From UBA1422 sp041752735 (GTDB lineage: Bacteria > Bacillota > Clostridia > Peptostreptococcales > Anaerovoracaceae), in assembly GCA_041752735.1 (NCBI GenBank), contig JBGSVW010000029.1, positions 49,408-113,407 on the forward strand: a stretch of 64,000 nucleotides of DNA, read 5' to 3'. Made by a program: the position numbers and the translations under genes. Below are positions 14,679 through 22,136 of this stretch, one piece after another. The notes beneath the pieces are model-generated. The model was not told the DNA's origin. It ran no database searches and saw only the letters and a program-made list of their open reading frames with translations. Numbering within the stretch: position 1 is the first letter of the stretch; each line of letters begins with the position of its first letter.

Positions 14679-15683
14679 ATGTATGCAGTTCGAAACATTA
14701 ACTTATGCACGAAAGATTGCCTATGCCTCTATGTTTGCCCCACGGGAGCAACAGATACCGAAACTGGGCAAATTGATAGGCTCAAATGTCTGGATGGGTG
14801 CCGCGTCTGTGTAGACGCCTGCCCCTCTCATGCAATTTCACTGATTCCAGAGGATTTCCCCGCACAGCAAGAAAAAAACAAGAATGTGAAGGAAGCCTTG
14901 AGAACCCTTACCATAAGTAAGGTTCGGCAAGAACAGATTGCAGCAAATATCGAGAAAAACACCAAGGATCCCATAATGCGGCAGCTTGCCGTCGTGCTAA
15001 GAACATCAAATAGGTTGATGGCTGAAGACTTGATTCGCGAATCGGGATTCATGTTGCCACAAAGCCAGACAGTGTTGGACTTTCTGCAATCTTTACTGGT
15101 AACAAACCAGCCTGAAGACTTCCCCAGAGAGTCAGTGGAAAAGTTGTTAATCATGCTAAATAATAATATAAAAATGGAGGACAAAGAAATGATTCAAAAC
15201 ACAACAATCGATAATTTAATGGAAGCTTTTGCCGGTGAATCTCAGGCGAACAGAAAGTACCTGGCATATTCAAAAAAAGCCGAAAAAGATGGAAATCTTA
15301 ACGCAGCCAAATTATTCAAGGCCGCTTCCGATGCAGAAACATTACATGCCTTAAAACATTTTGAAGTGGCAGGTAAAATTGCATCAACAACTGAAAATCT
15401 AAAAGATGCGGTTGCAGGCGAAACCCATGAATACAAAGACATGTATCCTGATTTTGTGAAACTTGCAGAAGCGGAAGGCAATCAAGCTGCAGTGATGTCA
15501 TTCACCTTCGCCATGAAAGCCGAAGAAGTACATGCAAGACTCTATCAGGAAGCGCTGGACAACATCGGCCAGAAAGAAGAAGTATTCTACTATCTGTGTC
15601 CGGTATGCGGAAATATCGAAAAGTCGGTTCCCGAAAAATGCAGCATCTGCGGCGTACCGGGAAGTCGGTTTATTAAGTATTAG
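14679..15683 (+). CDS. Ferredoxin domain and rubrerythrin in one open frame
   Basis: A 334-codon frame with two parts. Residues 1-60 carry 4Fe-4S motifs (DCLCLYVCPTGA, CLDGCRVCVDACPSHA), followed by a helical linker. From about residue 171 there is a complete rubrerythrin: a ferritin-like di-iron domain (AFAGESQANRKYLAYSKKA, ETLHALKHFEVA, MKAEEVHARLYQEA) and a C-terminal rubredoxin knuckle (CPVCGNIEKSVPEKCSICG). Rubrerythrins reduce H2O2 in anaerobes. At the junction GGAGG (15176-15180) lies eight bases before an in-frame ATG (15189), so a free 164-residue rubrerythrin may also be made. It is part of the PerR operon. Confidence 0.88.
   Translation: MYAVRNINLCTKDCLCLYVCPTGATDTETGQIDRLKCLDGCRVCVDACPSHAISLIPEDFPAQQEKNKNVKEALRTLTISKVRQEQIAANIEKNTKDPIMRQLAVVLRTSNRLMAEDLIRESGFMLPQSQTVLDFLQSLLVTNQPEDFPRESVEKLLIMLNNNIKMEDKEMIQNTTIDNLMEAFAGESQANRKYLAYSKKAEKDGNLNAAKLFKAASDAETLHALKHFEVAGKIASTTENLKDAVAGETHEYKDMYPDFVKLAEAEGNQAAVMSFTFAMKAEEVHARLYQEALDNIGQKEEVFYYLCPVCGNIEKSVPEKCSICGVPGSRFIKY
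15189..15683 (+). CDS. Possible internal start giving free rubrerythrin
   Basis: This is the same frame as the ferredoxin-rubrerythrin entry, listed separately because the ATG at 15189 has GGAGG at ideal spacing. The product would be 164 residues, a normal size for a compact rubrerythrin with di-iron and rubredoxin parts. Whether the fusion, the short form or both exist cannot be decided from sequence. Confidence 0.5.
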   Translation: MIQNTTIDNLMEAFAGESQANRKYLAYSKKAEKDGNLNAAKLFKAASDAETLHALKHFEVAGKIASTTENLKDAVAGETHEYKDMYPDFVKLAEAEGNQAAVMSFTFAMKAEEVHARLYQEALDNIGQKEEVFYYLCPVCGNIEKSVPEKCSICGVPGSRFIKY

Positions 15684-15722
15684 TAGATTATTATTTTGTA
15701 ATAAAGCAGGGAGGAGAAAATA

Positions 15723-16031
15723 ATGCCTGAATTTGGACATCCGTTTTCCGGACTCAAGAAAGATCGCAAGCTCAGCGATCAGGAATTAATCCGGGCGATT
15801 AGATTCATGATTTCTGCTGAATATGAAGCGATACAGCTTTATATGCAGTTGGCAGAATCAACAGATAATAAATTAGCCATCGAAGTGTTGAAGGACATCG
15901 CTGATGAAGAGCGAGTCCATGCCGGAGAGTTTCTCAGATTACTCAAGGAGCTAGATCCTGAAGAAGAAAAATTCTATCAAGAAGGTGCTGAAGAAGTAGA
16001 AGAAGAGATTGAGAAATTCAAGATAAAATAA
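15723..16031 (+). CDS. Small ferritin-like protein (half-ferritin, encapsulated-ferritin-like)
   Basis: A 102-residue two-helix protein with EYEAIQLYMQLAESTDNK and an IADEERVHAGEFLRLLKELDP motif, followed by a very acidic tail (EEEKFYQEGAEEVEEEIEKF). One E and one ExxH per chain is half of a ferritin site, so it should dimerise to form a di-iron centre, as encapsulated ferritins do. The protein probably oxidises or stores iron. No encapsulin shell gene lies in the window. It is the last gene of the peroxide operon and has GGAGG upstream. Confidence 0.8.
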   Translation: MPEFGHPFSGLKKDRKLSDQELIRAIRFMISAEYEAIQLYMQLAESTDNKLAIEVLKDIADEERVHAGEFLRLLKELDPEEEKFYQEGAEEVEEEIEKFKIK

Positions 16032-16038
16032 TGTAATG

Positions 16039-16066
16039 AAGGGGTGGCAATGGCTGCCCCTTTCCA
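16039..16066 (+). terminator. Hairpin at the end of the peroxide operon
   Basis: AAGGGG (16039-16044) pairs with CCCCTT (16057-16062) with some inner pairing. Only TTT follows, so it is a weak terminator at best. Confidence 0.4.
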
Positions 16067-16102
16067 AAATCTTTGTAAACATATTAAGTGAAGGGGTCCA
16101 TT

Positions 16103-17029
16103 ATGAAAGAAATGAAATTTGTCTATGGCCCAGTACCCTCCAGGAGATTGGGGATCTCTCTTGGTATTAGCCCAATCCCCAAAAAAACATGTAACTATTC
16201 ATGCATTTACTGTCAATTGGGCAGAACGAATCATATGTTGAACACACGGCAGATGTTCTTTACTGTGGAAGAAATAATGGTCGAGTTTGATGAAATCTTG
16301 GGAAATCAAATTCAATTTGATGTGATAACCATCGTGGGGGAAGGTGAACCCACATTATATTTGGGACTGGGACAACTGATTTTGGAGATCAAAAAAAGAA
16401 CAGACAAACCGATTGCAGTCATAACAAATGGCGCACTGCTCAGTGATGCGAAGTTGCGTGGGGAATTATACCAAGCCGATATCGTACTGCCCACATTGGA
16501 TGCATTTGATGAAGAATCTTTTAAAAGGATCAATCGACCTCATGGGAAAATAAATTTTAATATGGTTCATGATGGGCTAGTGACATTTTCCAAAGAGTAT
16601 CAGGGACAGCTATGGCTTGAACTGATGTTGATGCAAGGAATCAATGATGATGAAAACTCATTGAATAAATATGCTGAGCAACTGAAAGAACTTCATTATG
16701 ATAGACTCTATATTAATACGCCCATAAGACCCCCTGCAGAAGCCGGTGTGTCGGCGGTCAGCCATGATCACATGAGCATTGCAGTTGATTTGCTAGGCGG
16801 AATTTCCATCGACTTGTTGGAATCAGAAGGCTTTCATAGTGAAATCGAAGATCACTATGAAGCAATTTTGAGTATAATTAAGCGTCATCCCATGAATCAA
16901 TTTGAGATAATCGGATTCTTAAAATCAAGAGGAATTGAAAACGGTGATGAACTTTTTCATCGACTCAAGCAAGATAGCAACGTTGCTGTCATTCAATATA
17001 AAGGTTATGAAACGTATAGGTTGCAATAA
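16103..17029 (+). CDS. Radical SAM protein (COG0731-like)
   Basis: A 308-residue radical SAM enzyme. The opening FVYGPVPSRRLGISLGI and the cluster motif CNYSCIYCQLGRT (Cx3Cx2C) are typical of a widespread family of unknown function related to wybutosine-type enzymes. GEGEPTLY is the usual SAM-binding glycine motif. The C-terminal 60 residues form a small helical domain. The start is the ATG at 16103 with AAGGGG upstream. It stands between the peroxide operon and an unrelated membrane gene; no substrate can be inferred. Confidence 0.85.
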   Translation: MKEMKFVYGPVPSRRLGISLGISPIPKKTCNYSCIYCQLGRTNHMLNTRQMFFTVEEIMVEFDEILGNQIQFDVITIVGEGEPTLYLGLGQLILEIKKRTDKPIAVITNGALLSDAKLRGELYQADIVLPTLDAFDEESFKRINRPHGKINFNMVHDGLVTFSKEYQGQLWLELMLMQGINDDENSLNKYAEQLKELHYDRLYINTPIRPPAEAGVSAVSHDHMSIAVDLLGGISIDLLESEGFHSEIEDHYEAILSIIKRHPMNQFEIIGFLKSRGIENGDELFHRLKQDSNVAVIQYKGYETYRLQ

Positions 17030-17051
17030 ACTTGCAAAAGAAGGAGTGGTT

Positions 17052-17609
17052 ATGTACGAGTCAGCATACAAAGTGAACAAAGAAAACGGGCGCACCGTGA
17101 TTGAACTAGCGCTGAATAATTATAATGAATTCTTTCATGAATGGGATAATGCATCCTATAAACGAAGAGACTTGCATCCGGAGCTCACCGGTTTTCTGGA
17201 TTTGTGCTCTGAAGAAATCCCAATGAAAAAGGAACTGGAAATACGGATTGAGATTAGCAAAGAGAAGCAAGACAAGCAAATGGAGGAACAAATTCTTCAG
17301 AGTTATGAGAACTACTATGGTTTTTTCATTAAGCAAAAGAAAAGGAAAATCAATCGCAACTTCAGAAGCTCAGCATTACTAGCGCTTGTTGGTATCACCT
17401 TCATTTTCCTATATTCCTTATTGTCAAGTGACCTACCCAATGAACTCTGGTATGATGTGCCCTTGAAAGGTTTATACATCGGAGGCTACGTCTTTTTTTG
17501 GGAGGCTTTATACAATGGATACTTTGGGAGCAAGGAGCTACTATACAGAAACAAGGAACTGGCAAGACTAAGACGTGCCAATTTACATTTTACGTATTCA
17601 ACCCAATAG
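17052..17609 (+). CDS. Unknown protein with two C-terminal membrane helices
   Basis: I do not recognise this 185-residue protein. Residues 1-105 are soluble and charged, with a coiled-coil-like stretch (IRIEISKEKQDKQMEEQI). Two hydrophobic segments follow (about 110-130 and 145-165), then a basic tail (RNKELARLRRANLHF). The start at 17052 has AAGGAG upstream; a longer frame overlapping the radical SAM gene is not used. A terminator follows at once. Confidence 0.75.
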   Translation: MYESAYKVNKENGRTVIELALNNYNEFFHEWDNASYKRRDLHPELTGFLDLCSEEIPMKKELEIRIEISKEKQDKQMEEQILQSYENYYGFFIKQKKRKINRNFRSSALLALVGITFIFLYSLLSSDLPNELWYDVPLKGLYIGGYVFFWEALYNGYFGSKELLYRNKELARLRRANLHFTYSTQ

Positions 17610-17624
17610 TTATAGAAAAATCAT

Positions 17625-17660
17625 AAAGGGCCTTTGAAAATTCGATGGCTCTTTTTATTT
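17625..17660 (+). terminator. Rho-independent terminator
   Basis: AAAGGGCC (17625-17632) pairs with GGCTCTTT (17647-17654), with one G-T wobble, and is followed by a T-rich run. Confidence 0.8.
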
Positions 17661-17720
17661 TACTTGCAAAGAAGGAACAAGAAGGGTATCATCTAACGTA
17701 ATAAAACGGGAGGCTCTTTG

Positions 17721-19562
17721 ATGAGAATACATGATTATTTCCTTAACAATGATAAAAAGCAACAACGACAAATCCTTTTGACGGATGGCGCTATGGGAAC
17801 CTATTATGCGGAATTGACCGGAGATGTCCGAGGCTTCTGCGAGTTTGCCAATGTGAATAATCCTGAAATCGTTCTCAAAATTCATAAAGAATATTTGGAC
17901 GCCGGTGCGGGGCTGATTCGAACCAATACCTTTGCTGCTAACCGGTATGCGCTAAACGTAACCCGGGAAGAACAAACACGTATTTTGACAGAGGGTCTAA
18001 ACATAGCTTTCCAGGCCACAAAAGGCACCAACGCATTGGTTGCCGCAAGCATCGGACCAATTCGTAGAACTGGCGAAGAAGAAGATCAGGATGTGCTTGA
18101 AGAATTCTTATTCATGTCCAAAACCTTGGTAGATGCAGGTGCGAGGAACTTTATCTTTGAGACTTTCTCTGATGCTACTTTTTTGCCGCAGGTTTCTGAG
18201 GCTATCAAGGCATGGGCACCGGATACCTTTATCTTGACTCAATTTGCATTTTCTTCCGATGGACTGACTCGAGACGGCTATGGGTTACATACGATATTTA
18301 ATGAGATAGAGGGTTGCAAATCAATTGATGCCTATGGATTAAACTGTGGCTCCGGACCTTCTCAACTGAGAAAACTTCTGGGTCAAATTGACATAAAAGA
18401 CAAGCCTGTATCGGTGTTGCCCAACGCCAGTTTTCCCGAAGTGGTCAACGAGCGTACGGTTTATGTGAATAACCCTCCATATTTTGCATCTGTTATGGAA
18501 GATGTGGTGGCACAGGGTGCTCAAATCGTCGGAGGTTGCTGTGGTACGACCCCGGAACATATTCGTGCATTGGCGGAGAGATTGGGACATATCAAAAAGC
18601 TTGTGGAACCTGTGCATTCTGCCCCTGCCACCCCGAAACGCAAATTGCATCGGCAGACCAGCCTTTTTCAGGCGAAGCTGGATCGGGGAGAATTTATTAC
18701 TGCAGTGGAAATGGACCCACCTTTCGACATCCAAATAGACAGGATGATAGACCATGCCAAGCTTTGCGCTGCTGCGGGAGTTGATTTGATTACCATCGCC
18801 GACTCGCCCCGTGGTATTGCTAGGGTGGATTCCCTGATGACGGCGGCACTTGTGCACCGGGAAACCGGGATGGAGGTCATGCCCCACCTGTGTTGCAGGG
18901 ACAAGAATATCAATGCCATCCGATCAGGCTTGATGGCATGCCACATTGAAGGAATTCGAAACATTTTGGCAGTGACCGGAGATCCCATTTTGGAAGCGGA
19001 CAAAGTAACTACCAAAAGTGTATTCAATCTCAATTCATATCGGCTAATTGATCTTATTCAAGTGATGAACCGGGAAATGTGCCCGGATCGTAATATAACT
19101 ATTGCAGCAGCGTTGAACTTAAATGCAACCGATTTGGAAAAAGAATACCTGCGCATGATAAAAAAGACCGATAAGGGAACCGTAGTGTTTTTTACGCAAC
19201 CCATTTTTGACGATTGTGGGGTTGCTGCGCTAAAGGATGTAAGAAAGCGGTTCGGGGTGAAAGTCATCGCTGGCATCATGCCATTGGTGAGCTATAAAAA
19301 TGCAGTCTTTTTGAACAATGAAGTTCCGGGAATTCAAATACCGGAAAATATTGTGAACCGGTTTTCCATTAGCATGACGAGAGAGGAAGCGGAAGCGGAA
19401 GGGATTCGCATCGCTTTGGAAATTGCAGCAAAAATCCGCCCGGACGTGGACGGTTTCTATATGATTATTCCGTTTTCCAGAACACAAATGGTGCTGGATA
19501 TCCTTCAAACCATTAAGGAAACAGGAGGTACCCATGATAATTATCGGAGAAAAATTAAATAG
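17721..19562 (+). CDS. Bifunctional homocysteine S-methyltransferase / methylenetetrahydrofolate reductase
   Basis: A 613-residue fusion like B. subtilis YitJ. The N-terminal domain (about residues 1-295) is a zinc-dependent methyltransferase of the Hmt/MetH type: LLTDGAMGTYYAE, LNCGSGP and the paired-Cys motif VGGCCGTTPEH supply the three zinc ligands. The C-terminal domain (about 310-605) is a MetF-type barrel that reduces methylene-THF with a flavin. Together they would feed methyl groups to methionine. The start is the ATG at 17721 with GGGAGG upstream. No SAM riboswitch is visible in the 110-base leader. It overlaps the next gene by 29 bases. Confidence 0.92.
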   Translation: MRIHDYFLNNDKKQQRQILLTDGAMGTYYAELTGDVRGFCEFANVNNPEIVLKIHKEYLDAGAGLIRTNTFAANRYALNVTREEQTRILTEGLNIAFQATKGTNALVAASIGPIRRTGEEEDQDVLEEFLFMSKTLVDAGARNFIFETFSDATFLPQVSEAIKAWAPDTFILTQFAFSSDGLTRDGYGLHTIFNEIEGCKSIDAYGLNCGSGPSQLRKLLGQIDIKDKPVSVLPNASFPEVVNERTVYVNNPPYFASVMEDVVAQGAQIVGGCCGTTPEHIRALAERLGHIKKLVEPVHSAPATPKRKLHRQTSLFQAKLDRGEFITAVEMDPPFDIQIDRMIDHAKLCAAAGVDLITIADSPRGIARVDSLMTAALVHRETGMEVMPHLCCRDKNINAIRSGLMACHIEGIRNILAVTGDPILEADKVTTKSVFNLNSYRLIDLIQVMNREMCPDRNITIAAALNLNATDLEKEYLRMIKKTDKGTVVFFTQPIFDDCGVAALKDVRKRFGVKVIAGIMPLVSYKNAVFLNNEVPGIQIPENIVNRFSISMTREEAEAEGIRIALEIAAKIRPDVDGFYMIIPFSRTQMVLDILQTIKETGGTHDNYRRKIK

Positions 19563-20331
19563 TACCATCAAAGCAATCTATCCGGCCATGGAAAATTACG
19601 ATAGACAAGTGATTTCTGACCTGGCAAGAAAACAATACGAAGCCGGTGCGATGTTTATTGATATCAATGCCGGAATGTTTGCCGAGGAGGAACCGGAACG
19701 GCTGGCTTGGCTTGCGACAGTGGTACAGGAAACAGTGGATGCGCCGCTGGCCATCGACTCGCCTAGCCCAATTGCCATGAGGCGGGCGCTTGAGGTGAAC
19801 AAAAATCCTAAAGTGCTGCTCAATTCCATTACTGCAGAGCCAAAAAGATTCGATGAGGTGTTGCCGTTGGTGCTAGAATATAAAACCTGTGTCATTGCTC
19901 TATGCATGGGCGAAAACGGTATTCCCCAAACGGTTCTGGAGAGAATGCAGATTGCCGATACTTTGGTTTCCAATCTATGCAAAGAAGGGGTCAGGCAAGA
20001 GGACATCTATTTGGATCCAATCGTGCTTCCCATTAGCACAGGAACACAAAACGGTAACATTACGTTGGAAACAATACGGCAAATGCGGGAAGAATTTCCC
20101 ATGACGCATATAGCATGTGGGTTGAGCAACATCTCGTTTAGCTTGCCATCCCGCAAATTGATTAATCAGGCTTTTTTGGTAGCAGCAATCCAGGCAGGTT
20201 TGGATGGCGCAATCATCGATCCGCTGGATAAACGGCTAATGTCTATGATTTATGCCAGCGAAGCGCTTTTTGGTAAAGACAAGCATTGCAAGAACTACCT
20301 GAAGGAATATAGAGCTAAAACATTTTTTTAA
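19534..20331 (+). CDS. Methyltetrahydrofolate:corrinoid methyltransferase (pterin-binding family)
   Basis: A 265-residue TIM-barrel of the pterin-binding family, like AcsE/MeTr of the Wood-Ljungdahl pathway. Features include IIIGEKLNSTIKAI at the start, AGAMFIDINAG (pterin pocket), APLAIDSPSP, NSITAEPKRF, DPIVLPISTGTQNG and HIACGLSNISFSLPSR. It should move a methyl group between methyl-THF and a corrinoid protein. The overlap with the MTHFR fusion couples formation and use of methyl-THF. No corrinoid protein gene or other Wood-Ljungdahl gene is present nearby, so its partner is elsewhere. Confidence 0.9.
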   Translation: MIIIGEKLNSTIKAIYPAMENYDRQVISDLARKQYEAGAMFIDINAGMFAEEEPERLAWLATVVQETVDAPLAIDSPSPIAMRRALEVNKNPKVLLNSITAEPKRFDEVLPLVLEYKTCVIALCMGENGIPQTVLERMQIADTLVSNLCKEGVRQEDIYLDPIVLPISTGTQNGNITLETIRQMREEFPMTHIACGLSNISFSLPSRKLINQAFLVAAIQAGLDGAIIDPLDKRLMSMIYASEALFGKDKHCKNYLKEYRAKTFF

Positions 20332-20581
20332 TGGCCGTCAGATCATATTGCATTCCTGATGAGAAGGCGGTATAATTGCCAAAACGATGGTATCCAAAGG
20401 GAGCCATACAAACTCCTGCCTGCGGGCGGGAACAAGCCATACTATCACTAATTCTGCTTTGATCCTAGGACAGAGACAGAGAGCACCAAATCTCAATTGT
20501 TTTTGTAGTGCCTTTCTGTTTTTCGGGAAGGCACTTTAAGTTGCACCAAAGCAGACTTCAAACAACGCAAGGAGTCGCAAA
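20332..20581 (+). other. 250-base leader before panC with two hairpins
   Basis: No open frame of note. It contains a GC-rich hairpin CCTGCC-TGCG-GGCGGG (20415-20430) flanked by two copies of AGCCATAC, and a second hairpin AGTGCCTT/AAGGCACT (about 20507-20537) without a strong T run. The second could end the upstream operon or serve as a leader element for panC. Families of pan-gene leader RNAs are known, but I could not match one. Confidence 0.35.
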
Positions 20582-21451
20582 ATGATTGTAGTCGAAACCA
20601 TATCAGAATTTAGGCAGTATCTTCACAAGAACCGCACTGAGGGACGCCGGATTGGATTCGTTCCGACCATGGGATGTCTTCATCAGGGACACTGTACCTT
20701 GATTGAGCGCTCAGCCACCGAGAATGACATTACCGTACTTAGCATTTTCCTGAACCCAACCCAGTTTTCGTGCCGGGAGGATTATGCAAAATATCCCAGA
20801 TGTAGGGAGGCTGATATCCTGGCTGCGCAAGAGGCAGGAGCTACCATTATTTTCGCACCCGACGAAAATGAGCTGTATCCTGCTGGATTTCAAACCGTAG
20901 TAGACGTCCGTGAGCTGGCCAAACCCTTGTGTGGTGAGAAACGGCCGGGGCATTTTCTTGGAATGGCTACCATTGTGTTGAAACTTTTCAATATTGTTCT
21001 GCCCAATAGAGCATATTTTGGTCAAAAGGACTACCAACAGGTTTGCATTGTGAAGCAAATGGTTCGGGATCTAGACATGGAAATTGAAGTCGTATCATGC
21101 CCTACCGTTCGGGAAGAAAGTGGCCTTGCATGCAGCTCAAGGAATACTGGGCTATCTGCAGATGAAAAAGCAAGGGCGGCATCGATCTATCGTTTGCTGC
21201 AAGAGGCAGAAAATGTAGCAGCTGCGGGTAACGTAGATTCTAAAATATTACACGGTAAGATTTGTAAGGGACTTGCAGAAGCTGGCATGAAAGTGGAGTA
21301 TGTTGAAATAGTGGATGCCAAAACCTTGCTTCACGTAAATTCTATTGAAGAAGAAACCCTCATCGCTGTGGCTGTTTTCATAGGAGAAATTCGCCTAATC
21401 GATAACATTCTGATTCCCGGAAGATTTGCTGATTCCGAAGAATCACTATAG
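20582..21451 (+). CDS. panC: Pantoate--beta-alanine ligase
   Basis: This enzyme joins pantoate and beta-alanine using ATP, giving pantothenate for coenzyme A. The 289-residue product has VPTMGCLHQGH (HxGH nucleotidyl-transfer motif), FLNPTQF, YFGQKDYQQ and SSRNTGLSADEKARA, all standard in PanC. AAGGAG precedes the ATG. No panB or panD is next to it, so the pathway is split. The 250-base leader is unusually long. Confidence 0.96.
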   Translation: MIVVETISEFRQYLHKNRTEGRRIGFVPTMGCLHQGHCTLIERSATENDITVLSIFLNPTQFSCREDYAKYPRCREADILAAQEAGATIIFAPDENELYPAGFQTVVDVRELAKPLCGEKRPGHFLGMATIVLKLFNIVLPNRAYFGQKDYQQVCIVKQMVRDLDMEIEVVSCPTVREESGLACSSRNTGLSADEKARAASIYRLLQEAENVAAAGNVDSKILHGKICKGLAEAGMKVEYVEIVDAKTLLHVNSIEEETLIAVAVFIGEIRLIDNILIPGRFADSEESL

Positions 21452-21529
21452 AAAAGTTGACATTGGTATTGAAAAGACGCAGAATGACATAAAGAACAAA
21501 CAATTATTAAGTAAAAGGAAGTGCAGAAG

Positions 21530-22018
21530 ATGGACAACAAGCATACGGAAGAGGCGAATGATAAAAGGAAGCAAGAGGTTCTTGTTATAGAGTGGAAACA
21601 TCTCGATGCAGCCGGTGAAACCTGCGACAGATGTTATGATACAGGAGAAAATCTTCATGCCGAAATTAAAAGATTACAAAGGAAACTGGAGCCACAAGGA
21701 ATCACCATCCAATTGATTGAAACAAAACTGGATGAAGCGAATGTGAAAGAGTCCAATCAAATTCTGATAAATGGGTTATTGATTGAACAAATCATAGAGC
21801 TGCAAGTACAGGAAAACTATTGCGCTTCTTGCTCGGATCTTGTAGGCAGTGAAACGTACTGCAGAACCATTATGTTTAATGGAGAAGAATTCGAAGACGT
21901 CCCGGCGAAGGCCATTCGGCAAGCTGTTATGAAAGTGCTTCAGCTGAATGATGAAGAGGCAAAGACCGATTCGACTTCGGGGTGTAGCTGTGGATGCAGT
22001 GGAGGATCCTGCTGCTGA
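21530..22018 (+). CDS. DUF2703 family protein with Cys-rich tail
   Basis: A 162-residue cytosolic protein. The core KQEVLVIEWKHLDAAGETCDRC followed by LEPQGITIQLIETKL and ILINGLLIEQII matches the DUF2703 type, which has a thioredoxin-like feel with a CDRC pair. An ENYCASCSDLVG motif adds another Cys pair. The tail CSCGCSGGSCC is a likely metal-binding patch. The function is not known; a role in metal or thiol chemistry is only inferred. The start is the ATG at 21530 with AAGGAAG upstream. A terminator follows. Confidence 0.8.
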   Translation: MDNKHTEEANDKRKQEVLVIEWKHLDAAGETCDRCYDTGENLHAEIKRLQRKLEPQGITIQLIETKLDEANVKESNQILINGLLIEQIIELQVQENYCASCSDLVGSETYCRTIMFNGEEFEDVPAKAIRQAVMKVLQLNDEEAKTDSTSGCSCGCSGGSCC

Positions 22019-22024
22019 TAAAAC

Positions 22025-22067
22025 AAAGTACCGGCGAGAGGAATTTTTCTGACGCTGGTACTTTTTT
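22025..22067 (+). terminator. Terminator after the DUF2703 gene
   Basis: GTACCGGCG pairs with CGCTGGTAC, with one mismatch or wobble, and is followed by TTTTTT. Confidence 0.85.
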
Positions 22068-22136
22068 ATAGCAGATCATCCACCTTTTCGCAATCAGACA
22101 AAAAAAGCGAAACCATTAAAATGGGGAATTAGAATT

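Noticed and set aside
15684..15722. Second Per box (TTATTA..TAATAA) before the half-ferritin gene
   Set aside because: The repeat has the wrong centre length (17 rather than 15 bases in all) and the short AT-rich gap makes such matches likely by chance.
16935..17609. Longer start for the 17052 membrane protein
   Set aside because: It would overlap the radical SAM gene by about 95 bases; the ATG at 17052 has a good AAGGAG site.
17610..17720. SAM (S-box) riboswitch before the homocysteine methyltransferase/MTHFR gene
   Set aside because: The region is too short and holds only the upstream terminator; no S-box blocks were seen.
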